The notes under the pieces: model-generated
What the model saw: only the letters and a program-made list of their open reading frames with translations
Database searches by the model: none
Told to the model about the DNA's origin: nothing
Made by a program: the position numbers and the translations under genes
Origin: Ailanthus altissimus
Taxonomy: Eukaryota > Streptophyta > Magnoliopsida > Sapindales > Simaroubaceae
Assembly (NCBI GenBank): GCA_946807835.1
Contig: OX327683.1
Span: 1,307,001-1,371,000 of the forward strand
Direction: 5' to 3'
Length of the DNA stretch: 64,000 nt
Shown: positions 36,542-47,292 of the stretch, in pieces
How positions within the stretch are numbered: position 1 is the first letter of the stretch
Layout: every line of letters begins with the position of its first letter

Positions 36542-38440
36542 TTTCTTAAATATATGATTTTTGATATTATGATTTAGTTTATATTTTGCTGGAGATGTAT
36601 GTTTTAGTGGGTACTTGTATTTTTATATTATTCATGTGATGAATGATTGTTTTATGTATGTATCCTTTATTCGTTAATTATATGGTTGTCTAAGATTGAT
36701 TGTAATGTTTTTTTTGTTAGATCAAAATTTTGTAAACCCATAAAAAGGTATAGGTATATTTTTTGTAATATTTATTTTTATTTATTAAATGATGGACACG
36801 AATGCATAGTGCTACTTTGCTCCTTTTGCCGCAAAAAAAAAGATTTGATAATATATTTATTTTTGTTTCTTGCCACTGGAAGACAAAAGAAAAAGCAAGA
36901 AGAAGAAAAAAAAATTGAAACATATGTTTCTGAGAAGAGAGTAGAAGAAGAAAAAAAAAAAGGAGAGAAATTTTGATGGCTTACTGCCACCGTTTACTAT
37001 TTGGGATAAGGGAGTCAAATATTGGCATCCCTTGCCGAAAAAATATATATATATATATATATTTTTAAAGTTCAAATTGTTTGAGCTATGTATATATATA
37101 TATATATATATATATTTTAATGTGTTTAATGGTTAGACTATCTTGTAAAATATACTACAGGTCTAAGAAAAGTTCTTAAGCTCAAATGTATAAAATTATA
37201 AAAAAAATCGACTGGGCTCATTATAGACTTAACAAGACCACATGCAACTAGGCCTACGTGCTTGTATTTTTATGTAATTTATTTACTCTTATTTTATGGA
37301 TTGTAATTTAAAATCTTAAAGGACCCAGTCAAAGTTATATTATATATTAATTTATGTGATGAATTATAACATGATCATGCATAATTACATACCATGCATT
37401 TGTACTCACTCATATTATTGTAATATGACATGCATACATGCTATAATTAATATTTAAATATTTTTATTTTATTATGACATATTATAATTAATAAGATTAA
37501 ATTAGTAGATTAATTAGCATGCTTAGAACTAGTATAATTAATCAAATAATGTGAAATTTAATTTAATAGTTAAATTGGTAATTTCACATTATTTTATATA
37601 ACCTATATTAAATAGTTTGATTTATGGTTACTTAGAAAATTATTAATAAAATTATTGATTTTATTATTTATAAAAATAAATAATTAATCCAATAATTAAG
37701 AAACTAAGTTCACCTAAATTGTAGGCCTATTTAATAAGAATAGTTAGACTAATGAACTTAGGCCCAATAAAATTGAATTTTATTAGGATTAATTAACTAT
37801 ACTTAGTAATTTGTTATATGAGATATAATAATTTGCTGAAGTTATAAAACATGAAGATGTTTTATAAATCATAAAAAAACACAGCTAAAAATAGTGAGTG
37901 GAAGAGGGTACATGACAATGAACCCACCAGTCTCCATTATTAGTACAACATCGTGAGATATCGGTGGTGTCTCGCGACGCTTTGATTTCGTCCTCCCTAC
38001 GGAGGGTGTCCGCCTATTTTAATAACAAGGTTGACTTCCTAGAGATAGGATTAAGTGATATATTTCATAATTGACCGTCCCTATGGCGGCATTTTTTGAG
38101 TTAAATCATCTTAATCTTAAATAATGGGTTACACTCACAAAGATATAATTAAGAGGTTAATCATGTCTTGACCGAAATAAACGGTAGTTAATAGGTAAAT
38201 GAAAATATGAGATATTTTGAAATTTTCCTATTAATTTGAGATAGTCTAATTTTTTATTTAAATTTAATGTGACTTACCCTACGGTGGCATATTAATTATT
38301 AAATTGAACTATCGTGGATTAGTATATATATTTATGTGTTTAAATAAATGCAGTCATGCATCATGTTTACTATTCCAAAAATCGTTATGATATTTATTCA
38401 AGTATTCTAAAAATTGATTTATTTATTTATTTCAGCATTA
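36542..38440 (+). other. Untranslated leader of the copia element
   Basis: AT-rich DNA with poly-A-rich runs and two AT microsatellites (37042-37061 and about 37089-37115). The short frames here encode low-complexity Lys/Glu- or Phe-rich peptides and are not genes. A GC-richer patch at 37950-38010 contains ctccctacggagg, a small hairpin. Confidence 0.6.
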
Positions 38441-39270
38441 TGTTTGGAACAAACCCAATCATAGCCCTTTTAGCAAATGAAAAATTGACCAGTGATAACT
38501 TTGTAAAATAGAAAAGCAATATGAATATTATGCTGATCTGTGAGGACCAAAAGTTCGTCCTTATGGAGGAGTGTCCTCCAGAACCTGTAGCCAATGCTCA
38601 TCGTAATGTATGAGAGCAATATGAGAAGTGGATACAGGCTAATAATAAGGCTCGCTGCTATATGCTTGCCAGCTGAGCGATGTGCTTAGAATGAAGCACG
38701 AGCACTTGGAGACTGCACATGAGATATGGGACTCTCTCTAAGCGATGTTTGGCCAGTAGTCGGAACTAAGTCGCCATGAAACTACTCGTAACTACATGAA
38801 TGCTAAAATGAAAAAAAAAGAGTTCTGGTGCGTAAGCATGTTTTGAACATGATCAATTTAATGCATCAGGCAAAGATCTATTGAGCCACCATAGATGATA
38901 AGACTCAAGTTAGCATCATTCTAGAGTCTCTTACTCTAGCATTTTCGTAGTTCAAAACAAATTATATCATGAACAAGCTCTCATATAGTATGACTCAGCT
39001 ACTTAATGACCTACAAACTTTTGAGGCTATATTAGATAAGCCTAAAGAGTCTGAGGCAAATGTTGCTGAAGCTAAAAAGTCTTCCTATAAGCAAAATAAA
39101 AAGATGAAGAACATTGGTAGTGGTTCAGGTTATGGAGGAAAGGCTAAGAAAGCTTTTAACCGCAGTAAAAGTAAAAATGAGGACTCCAAAGTAAAAAAAA
39201 TGAAAGTTTTTTCATTGCAGAGTCGAGGGGCATTGGAAGAGGAACTGTAAAAAGTATCTCTCTAAGCTAA
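38441..39270 (+). pseudogene. Copia gag (capsid) with zinc knuckle, degenerate
   Basis: Starts at ATG 38441 (MFGTNPIIALLANEKL). The conserved Trp after NFVK is TAG at 38509-38511, and further stops follow, for example near 38611 and 38674. The region at 38530-38980 keeps recognisable gag residues (LMEECPPEPVANA; YMNAKM). An open frame, 38969-39250, carries NKLSYSMTQLLNDLQTFEAI and a Lys/Ser-rich tail. The CCHC knuckle (H-C-R-V-E-G-H-W-K-R-N-C) spans about 39212-39250 in another frame, so a frameshift lies just before it. No functional capsid can be made. Confidence 0.85.
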
Positions 39271-39289
39271 AAGAAAAAAACAAAGGTAA

Positions 39290-40352
39290 ATATGATTTAC
39301 TTGTTTTAGAAGCCTGTTTAGTAGAGGATGAACTTTCTCTTTGGATAATTGATTCAGGAGCCACTAATCATGTTTGTTCTTCCTTTCAGATGCTTAGCTC
39401 TTCTAAGGAGCTCACTAATGGGGACTTTACCATACGGGTTGGCAATGGGGCAGTCATTTCAGCTTTAGCAGTGGGAATGGCTTGATTGAATTTTGGGAAC
39501 AATTTTTTAATTTTAAATCATGTTTATTTTATTCTTGGATTCAAAAGGAATTTGATTTCTGTTTCTAAGTTGCATAAACAATTGTTTAATATTTCTTTTT
39601 ATAATAATGAGATTATTATTGGTAGAAATGGTTTAGATATTTGTCATGTGAAATTAGAAAATGGACTTTATGTTTTAAGGCCCAATAAACCCTCACTGCA
39701 TAATTCTGAACTATTTAGAGTAGAATATCCTAAATCTACTAAAAGACAAAAGGTTTCTCCTAATGATGACACGTATCTTTGGCATCTTAGGTTAGGTCAT
39801 ATTAATCTGGATAGGATAAACAGGTTAGTAAAGGATGGTCCTTTAAGAGAGCTAAACGTTGGCACTTTTTCTGTATGTAAGTCTTGTCTAGAGGATAAAA
39901 TGACTAAAAAACCCTTTTCAGCTAAGGGTGAAAGAGTCAAGGAACCACTTCAGCTTGTACATACTGACATTTGCGGTCCATTAAATGTACAAGCAAGAGA
40001 CGGTTATGAATATTTTGTCTTATTTATTGAAGACTATTCAAGATACGGTTATGATTACCTAAGGCAAAGAAAATTTGAGACTTTTATAAAGTTCAAAGAA
40101 TTCTTAGCAGAAGCTGAAAAGCAATTAAGTAAAACTCTTAAGACCCTTCAATCCGATCGAAGTGGTGAATACCTTGACAAAGAGTTCAAGGATCACCTAT
40201 TAGAGCATGGGATTTTATCCCAACTCACAGCACCTAGAACAGCAAAGCAAAATGGTGTTGCAGAAAGGAGAAACAGAACCTTGCTAGATATGGTTAGGTC
40301 TATGATGAGCTACTCTTCACTACCGCCCTTATTTTGGGGTTATGCACTATAG
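39290..40352 (+). pseudogene. Copia protease and integrase
   Basis: The protease motif DSGATNHV (39352-39375) keeps its catalytic Asp and lies about 100 bp after the zinc knuckle. A TGA near 39483 breaks the frame. The 288-codon stretch 39486-40352 then carries the pre-integrase HLRLGHINLDRI motif (about 39781-39815), the C-x2-C of the zinc-binding region (CKSCLED), and the integrase core: HTDICGPL (first Asp near 39966), SDRSGEYL (second Asp near 40156) and QNGVAERRNRTLL (Glu near 40264). A TAG at 40350 ends the frame and the integrase tail continues with more stops. This is the best preserved part of the element. Confidence 0.88.
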
Positions 40353-40750
40353 ACCGCGGTCTACATTTTGAATGTAGTACCTTATAAATCTATCCAAAGT
40401 ACACCCTTAGAGATGTGGAATGGTAGTAAACCTAGTTTACACCATTTTTGCATATGGGGTGTCCAGCACATGTGCTGAAAAGAAAGACTGGAAAGTTAGA
40501 ATGACGAACAGAAGTTTATCTATTTATAGGCTATCCTAAAGGCACAAGAAGAGGTTTGTTTTATAGTCCTCAAGAAAAGAAAGTGATTGTATCGACAAAT
40601 GCCACTTTTTTTAAAAATGATTATATATTAAACTACAAACCTCGCAGTAAGATTGTATTGGAGGAAATACTTTCTGATTAGATCAAACATTTACCACTGA
40701 TAGTTAGTGAACGACAAAGTCAGATAACCACTAATTATGATCAAAACACC
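40353..40750 (+). pseudogene. Copia integrase C-terminal part, broken
   Basis: Recognisable residues continue (VYILNVVPYKSI, then a TPLEMWNG-like segment near 40410-40425), but with several stops and frame changes. This is the linker between integrase and reverse transcriptase. Confidence 0.7.
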
Positions 40751-41820
40751 TTGAAACCTCGACGTAGTAGGAGGATAATGAGACTACCTGCTCGTTACAG
40801 GGAGGAGGGAGAGGCACAAGTAGTTGTGTCTGACACAAGAGAAGATGATCCATTGACATATAGACATGCAATGGAAGATTCTGATAAAGAAAAATGGCAA
40901 GAAGCCATAAACCAAGAAATAGAGTCTATATACTCCAATTCAGTCTGGGAACGTGTAGATCCACTTGAAGATGTCAGGCTCATTGGATGTAAATGGATCT
41001 TTAAGAAGAAAAGATGCGTGGATGGGAAAGTAGAGACTTTCAAAGCAAGACTAGTGGCAAAGGGTTATACACAAAAAGAGGGAGTCGACTATGAGGAGAC
41101 TTTCTCGTCAGTAGCCATGCTCAAATCTATTCGCATTCTCTTGTCCATTGTTGCACGTCTCGATTATGAGATATGACAAATGGATATCAAGGTAGCTTTT
41201 TTGAATTGCTATCTTGAAGAGAGCATCTACATGGTGTAACCAAAGTGGTTCGTGGTAGAAGGCTAGGAGTAGAAAGTCTGCAAATTACTCAAGTCCATTT
41301 ATGGACTTAAGCAAGCTTTAAGGTCTTGGAACTTAAGATTTGATGAGACAATTAAATCTTATGGTTTCAAGCAAAATGTTAATAAAATCTTGTGTATACA
41401 AGTACATCAAGAACAAAAAAGTAGTTTTTCTAGTACTTTATGTGGATGACATTTTACTGATTGGGAATGATGTGGAAACATTATCCAACATAAAGAACCT
41501 CTCCAAAATCCTTCATTTGGAAGTTCTTGGCCAGCCACTTCTTTATGTGGATGACATTTTACTCATTGGGAATGATGTGGAAACATTATCCAACATAAAG
41601 AAGTGGCTGGCCAAGAACTTCCAAATAAAGGATTTTAGAGAGGTAAGTTATGTCATTGGGCTCCAAATTATTCGGAATCGCAAGAACGGACTATTGGCAC
41701 TGTCTAAGTCATCGTATATTGATAAAGTGCTTACACAATTTTCGATGAAAAATTTCAAGAAGGGTCAATTACTGAATCGACATAGAATTGTTCTTTCTAA
41801 ATAGCAGTGTCCTAAAACAC
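40751..41820 (+). pseudogene. Copia reverse transcriptase with duplicated YVDD
   Basis: 40751-41176 holds the N-terminal RT region (IGCKWIFKKK, FKARLVAKGYTQ, VDYEETFS, IRILLSIVA). A TGA at 41174-41176 replaces the codon before QMDIK. Further stops follow near 41238 and 41265. 41340-41804 is open and carries the catalytic motif twice, LYVDDILLIGND at 41436 and again at 41541, separated by residues encoded by an inverted copy of the downstream segment. The duplication keeps the frame open, but the RT fold would be disrupted. Confidence 0.88.
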
Positions 41821-41837
41821 CTCAGGAGGAAAATGAT

Positions 41838-42530
41838 GTGAGACGGGTTCCCTATACCTCAGCAGTTGGCAGCCTCATATATGCTATGTTGTGTACGAGG
41901 CCTGACATTTGCCATGTAGTAGGAATAGTTAGTCGTTATCAATCTAACCCTAGATTGGCTCACTGGATTGCGGTAAAGCACATTCTCAAGTTTCTTTGGA
42001 GAACGAGAAACTATATGCTTGTGTATTCAGGTGGAGACCTGAACCCTACTGGTTATACTGATTCTGATTCTCAATCAGATAAAGATAGTCGAAAGTCGAC
42101 ATCTAGGTCAGTGTTAACTCTTGGTGGCGGAACCATAGTCTGGAGAAGTGTAAAACAATCCAGTATTGCTAATTCAACCATAGAGGCTGAATATATAGCA
42201 GCTTGCGAAGCAGTTAAAGAATCAATATGGCTTAATAATTTATTCATTGATCTGGAAGCTGTTCTAGACATGGATAAACTATTGACCATTTACTGTGATA
42301 ATAGTGGGGCAATGGCAAATTCAAAGGAACCCAGGAGCCGCAAGAAAGCAAAGCATATAGAGAGAAAGTATCACTTGATCAGGGAAATAGTAAATAGAAG
42401 TGATGTGACAGTCATAAAGATAGCATTAGAAAATAATCTTGCAGACCCGTTCACCAAGACATTACCGACTATGTCGTTTGAGAGTCATATAGAGGGCATG
42501 GGTTTAAGAGATATGTCTCACCTGCTTTAG
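41838..42530 (+). pseudogene. Copia RNase H domain
   Basis: A 230-codon open frame starting VPYTSAVGSLIYAMLCTRPDI, the RT-RNase H connection. The RNase H core keeps its acidic residues: GYTDSDSQSDKDSRKS (first Asp), STIEAEYIA (Glu) and YCDNSGA (Asp), then KHIERKYHLIREIV and LADPFTKTLP. It ends with a stop at 42528-42530, 14 bases before the 3' LTR. A purine-rich stretch, gggcaagtgagaga (42531-42543), serves as the polypurine tract. The domain looks intact by itself, but upstream breaks mean it is not expressed as part of a polyprotein. Confidence 0.88.
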
Positions 42531-42544
42531 GGCAAGTGAGAGAT

Positions 42545-44259
42545 TGTTAAGGATAATGCTCTAAAAGCATGTACTTGTACTGTTTTTATGAAATTAGTAA
42601 AGTGGCAATTTTATACTTAATGAGTGTTCATAATTTTATAACATAAAATATCAAAAAATCCCTTGTTTATTTATGTAATCATAACTTTAGTATATAATTG
42701 TTATATGCAAGAGGATTAAAGTTATGGATAATAAATAGAAAAAAATCTGTAATAAATTAATTAGAATTTGGGATCTTTAATTAAATATTACTAGTGCGGT
42801 CCATAAATATTTAAAATATAGTAATCTTACCCGAATCACTAATGTAGTGACATTATGGTGGAGGCACTTTATATAATATGATTATATAAGACTGGACCAG
42901 ACGTAGTTTTAATTCTTATGTAAAATATCATTATTAATTAAGAATTTAAATAACGTCAACCGATGATCATATGCTGATTAACCTTAATCCTGAGTGATCA
43001 TAAACTCCTGTTTGTGTCATTATGTCATTTGAAATATTTGTTACGGTTTGTTTAAAGAATAGACTAAAAACATGTATTTTGGTGGCATTATGAGATAAAC
43101 GGTTGGGAATATGATTTACAGATATGGAATCCATCCATTCCTAATGGAAGTTAGAAAGAAGGTTCTCTTAAGGGTTAATTCTAGAACTGAACGGTTAGAG
43201 TGCTCAATTTATAATAATATTATAAAATAACTGTTCATTGGTGAATTAATGATACTTAAAGATAAAAAATAATTAGAGGGGTAAAACGGTAATTAATCTA
43301 GCTCTAATTATGAACCATCTATGGAGGGTTAAATTGCATGTAGTGATTAAATCAATTGACTGATCTAAGTTTTCTGAGTAAATTATATCTACAATTTCAA
43401 GAGTGCAATTTTAGGTTTTTAGTGGAATAACACTGGAATTAATAAATTAAATTAATTAATTAAATTTTTTAATTAATTATTTAAAATTTATTGGAGCTTT
43501 AAATTGTAGGTTCATAGGTCCCCAATACCACCTCTTTCGTTATTACAGTGAACAAATAAAAATAATTGTGCTATTACACAAATTGTTTGTGTCAAAAAAA
43601 AAAAGTTTTCAAATACGTATAGTTTATATTTGGATAAAATTAATTAATTAATATAAATAAGATCTTATCCAAATATAATTAAATATTCAATTTAAGAAAT
43701 TAAATAAATAAAATCTTAAGGATAATTTTTGACATTATCAAAAAGATTTTAATTTTAATTTTAGTATTTTTCTTTTATTAAAAGACTAATAATGCTCAAA
43801 TGTTGGGTATTATACGTTAACTACAAAGAGTAGGACTCTATGTGGTTTACATGAATTATGTCTCTTTTTAAGAGATAATAATTTAATTAGTAAATATTAT
43901 CAATTAAATTATTTTTTAAAAATAAGGAGACTAGTCTAAATAAAACATAACACACATATGTGAAAAGCGCAGGATACGTATTTTTTTTCTTTGAGAAGGA
44001 AAACAAAGAAAGAAGCTCACTCTCTCTCACCGTAGAATAAAAGACTTAATTTAAAATCCTTTTATAGAAGAAAACTCTACGGATATTCAAACTATGTTCT
44101 TATTAAATTTTATTTACTTTAATATTAAATTCATATATTCATAAAGATCTTTAAATAAAAATTATTTTTATCTAATAAAAATAAAAATTATAAAATTTTT
44201 TATTTTTTATTTTTTATTTTAGTGTATTATAAATATCATAACAATAACATCCCTCGACA
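42545..44259 (+). repeat. 3' LTR of the long-LTR copia element
   Basis: 1,715 bp, tgttaaggataatgctct … cctcgaca, homologous to 34841-36522 over its length with scattered, mainly C/T and G/A, differences. It is followed by the ctttt target duplication (44260-44264). Confidence 0.9.
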
Positions 44260-44264
44260 CTTTT

Positions 44265-44952
44265 TTCATCATTGCGTGTAACAAGGAGGAAATGGGCAGC
44301 CGCACTATTGAAACTTTTCGCATGGGGATTCTGTATTTACAACATCCTCCTTTCTTTTCTTTGGGAAGTAATTATTAAGGTTGAATCACGCCGAAAAAGA
44401 ATAGTTTTGTGAGCTTTACAGTGCTTCGCCAACACGCAAGGAAATATTATAAGCCCTTCAACGGGAATTGCCTCCATGCTTACCCTACTTAAAGTAGTGC
44501 TACTAGTGTAAAGCCTGTACAGCTTGTACATAAAAATAAACGAAGTTTTCGAACCAATCACTAAAAGTGTTGAAATTAAATTTATTTTATATACAAATAG
44601 AGAGATTCGAATTAAGCACTCTTAGCACCACTTACTCGCGCAAGGAAATGGTTTGCCTCATCGAAATTTTTGAAAAGGGACAGAGAGATTCTCAGTTTTT
44701 CAGTTATATAAAAATTTCAGAATGCCTGGAAACCTCATACGTCGGATAAAAATCCATTATTTCTTACATGAATATTAATTATTAGTGAGTGCCATAATTC
44801 ATTCTTCCCGTAAAATAAAACAAATGTCTTAAACCAGACTGTATCATTTGCTTTTTAATTTAAAATGCGTTCACCAAAACAATTAAAGCATTAAACCGAA
44901 TGCCAATGAAGATAAGCACAAACATACCAGGAATCCTTTTCGACAAAGCGCG
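44265..44952. other. Non-genic DNA downstream of copia element
   Basis: Less AT-rich than its surroundings. Short frames (44337-44561 minus, 44567-44749 plus) have no recognisable domains. Before the copia insertion this followed directly on the DNA at 34700-34840, which has a G-box-like cacgtgg. It could be an old gene flank. I cannot assign it. Confidence 0.4.
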
Positions 44953-45115
44953 TGATATATATTTTCTTATTTATGTTAACCTAAAGCCTATATAAAGACT
45001 GTTTCTGTAACATTGTAACACACAGAATTATAATAACAATATAGTGTTTCAAGTTCTTTAGTTTCTCTTTATTATTTTTTGTTATCTTTTTTTTTATATT
45101 TTATCTTTTCTAATA

Positions 45116-45128
45116 TGGTATCAGAGCC
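45116..45128 (+). promoter_or_regulatory. Primer-binding site
   Basis: tggtatcagagcc, a perfect initiator tRNA-Met type PBS, abuts the left LTR end (…ctaata). Confidence 0.85.
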
Positions 45129-45814
45129 TACGGTTCGATTATTTCACTGTCTTATTGTTCGGTGAAACTTGCCGAAATTATTTTTGGAAACTCTTAGGAA
45201 GCTCACCGGAGTTTCACCGGAATATCATCGGAAGTTCGCCAAAGTTCGCCATAATCAACACCGCCCAACCTAAAAAGTTCAGACGTTGCCGGCCAGTTGA
45301 ATCCCGCCGGAATCAAGCTTCTCCGCCGCCGCACGCTCCTTCAAGCATCGACCAAACTCTCCGCCGCCGTTACTGTTAGCCTTAGATTCCGACTGATTTT
45401 TGGCGCGTTAGCGTGCACCGCCTAGATAACTGCACTCAGAATCAACCAGAGATTCCAATGACACCGAAATCTTGTTGATCCGAAGCTGCACGTGTCTCCA
45501 CGCACCTCTGAACAGAGCTACTGTCCGCCACCGTCCACCTTAAATCTTCACCATTTTTCGGTGAGTTACTTCTCACCGCCGGCTCCATTCAACTCTCCTC
45601 CGCTGGATCTATCAGGCCCAGGTCTCCTTTTGAAATTTCGATGATCTAATTTACAATAGGGGTCTTTTTGTAAACTTTTCAAACTTATATGGACAGTTTG
45701 CAGTTTATCTAAGTTTTGGGCCATTTTGTAATTTTTTATTTTTATCGGTTTTTATTTCCTTTTTTGTTTTTGCAATTTTCAAATAAATTGATGGAATAAT
45801 CTCTCAACACACTT

Positions 45815-46005
45815 GCACTCGCAGCAGTTGATTTTTTCTCTATAAATGCGATTGCACTCGCAGTGGTTGACAACGCACTTGCACTCGCAACGGTTGATTT
45901 TCTGTTTCTTTATCAATGTGTTTGCACTCACAGTGGTTGGCAACGCACTTGCACTCACAGTGGTTGGCAACGCACTTACACTCACAACGGTTGGTTTCAA
46001 GTTTC
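45815..46005. repeat. 27-bp minisatellite inside the small LTR element
   Basis: Six copies of a unit with core gcactcacagtggttggcaac begin at 45815, 45854, 45881, 45924, 45951 and 45978. Spacings are 39, 27, 43, 27 and 27 bp. The unit length is divisible by three, so one frame reads a repeated ALTVVGN peptide. It is not a gene: there is no start context and no homologue that I know. Confidence 0.85.
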
Positions 46006-46343
46006 ATTCAACGCGTCTGCATCCACAAGGATTGATTTTCTCAATGCCCACCATTACAATAAAAAATATTCTTTTTCAAACTCAAGCTTCTACTTGAGTT
46101 TGAGGGGGGATATTAAAGATATAGAATATCAATATATTAATCACCTACCATATATATTTTATAATTAATAGGTTATATTTGATTTCCTTTTATGTATTTA
46201 TATTAACCTAAAGTCTATATAAAAGCTGTTTCTGTAACATTATAACACACAGAATTATAATAACAATGTAGTCTTTCAAATTCTTTAGTTTCTCTTTATT
46301 ATTTTTTGTTATCTTTTTCTTTTATATTTTATCTTTTCTAACA

Positions 46344-47292
46344 GATCACATGAAAACACGTGACTGCTTAGAGTTTCTTTAGTAAAACCTTACAATTGCT
46401 TGGAAATTTCTCTCGTAACAATGTTTACTCCTGCTTAATGTTTCTTCACCAAAACCATACAAAGTTCACTTTGAATTTAATATATTGTTAAAATGTAATG
46501 CATTTTTTAGAAAAATATATTGTAATAAAGTTTAAGGGTTAGTTGAGTTAAAATTCTAGAAAATCTAGAATTATATAATAAGTCAAAAGTGTTTAGAAAA
46601 TCTGTAATAAGTCAAAAAAATCAAGGTATTAGGTGAAATATTACAAGAGTTTGGTATGAAAATGTGTGGCTAATTCTCCACACATAAGTTGGATAGAAAA
46701 TATCTAAATAGGGGTATTATTGTTAAATGTGAGGATAGGAAATATATAAATAGGAGTGTAATTATTAAATGTGAGAACCTAGCCATTACATTAAATGTAG
46801 GGGTTATATTCTATATTCTCCTCCTTATATCAACCAAATATCATGGTTGTCCCTCAAATATCAACTTTTCCACAAAAACCATCTTTATCAAATAATCAAT
46901 CACTTTACTCTATAACCAAAGTTATCCAACAATGGTAATACACCCTATAAATTCTTATCAATGTATCTGAAACTAAATAGTTCAGCTCGTAGAATAGTTG
47001 TTAGAATACTGTTTATACAGTTACTATTTATAGAGATACTATTTATATATACAATTATTCTAATAGTATCAAAGCCTAAAATTACTATTAATGATATCAG
47101 AGCTATCATTCAATTTCTATCATATATATATATAGTAAAAAATATAATAAATAATAATAATTCTCAAGTGCAGATGTAGAGATCTATTTTTCAAATTAAA
47201 GTTCAGTGCAAGGCTACTTGAAAAATGCAGTTTGACACTTTAAAAAAAATTGTGAATATGGGCATTCTCACTAGAGAATGACTAAATATATA
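46344..47292. other. Non-genic DNA
   Basis: AT-rich. A ~50-bp direct repeat (ggata-gaaaatat-taaatagg-gt…attattaaatgtgag) occurs at about 46690-46735 and 46733-46785. Near 47040-47110 are fragments like gatatcagagct, reminiscent of a PBS. No gene is seen. Confidence 0.45.

Larger units (their letters stand above)
28454..38507. repeat. D2: second copy of recent ~10.05-kb duplication
   Basis: Copy of 16690-26739 at +11,764/+11,768. The visible difference is two extra AT units in the microsatellite at 37042-37061. Its left junction is new (mid-LTR, after the spacer). Its right end continues without a break into the remaining gag-pol of the copia element, so this right junction is the ancestral one. 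Contents are as in D1: LTR to 29226, module 29504-30076, CACTA terminus 30079, LTR remnants 31029-33720 and hairpin 34223-34264. Confidence 0.95.
34841..44259 (+). mobile_element. Complete long-LTR copia retrotransposon, decayed
   Basis: A 9.4-kb element: 5' LTR 34841-36522, PBS from 36523, ~1.9-kb leader, gag 38441-39270, pol 39290-42530 and 3' LTR 42545-44259. The 5-bp target duplications match perfectly: ctttt at 34836-34840 and at 44260-44264. Domain order (gag, protease, integrase, RT, RNase H) is that of Ty1/copia. Gag resembles the widespread plant type starting MFGTNPI. The first ~120 bases of the two LTRs differ at 10 positions, nine of them transitions, so the insertion is old. Nonsense mutations, frameshifts and a fold-back rearrangement make it inactive. 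Confidence 0.92.
44953..46343 (+). mobile_element. Small non-autonomous LTR retrotransposon (no gag-pol)
   Basis: A ~1.4-kb element. Left LTR about 44953-45115 (5'-truncated or internally deleted), PBS tggtatcagagcc at 45116-45128, ~1-kb internal region without gag or pol, polypurine tract tgagggggga (46101-46110) and right LTR 46111-46343 (233 bp, tattaaagatatag … cttttctaaca). The LTRs share aacctaaag, ctatataaa, aacacacagaattataataacaa and the T-rich end. The internal start resembles the GC-rich leader of some copia elements. It is a deletion derivative or a TRIM-like element. No target-site duplication was found. Confidence 0.8.

Noticed and set aside
41838..42530. Intact RNase H frame as a host gene
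   Set aside because: It ends 14 bases before the 3' LTR and follows the RT remnants, so it is the last domain of the copia polyprotein.
44337..44749. Possible genes between the copia elements
   Set aside because: Both frames are short, without recognisable residues, and no splice-linked exons could be found. Kept only as unassigned non-genic DNA.
45846..46168. Frame with repeated ALTVVGN peptide
   Set aside because: Translation of a 27-bp minisatellite within a non-autonomous LTR element. Several frames are open because the unit is a multiple of three.
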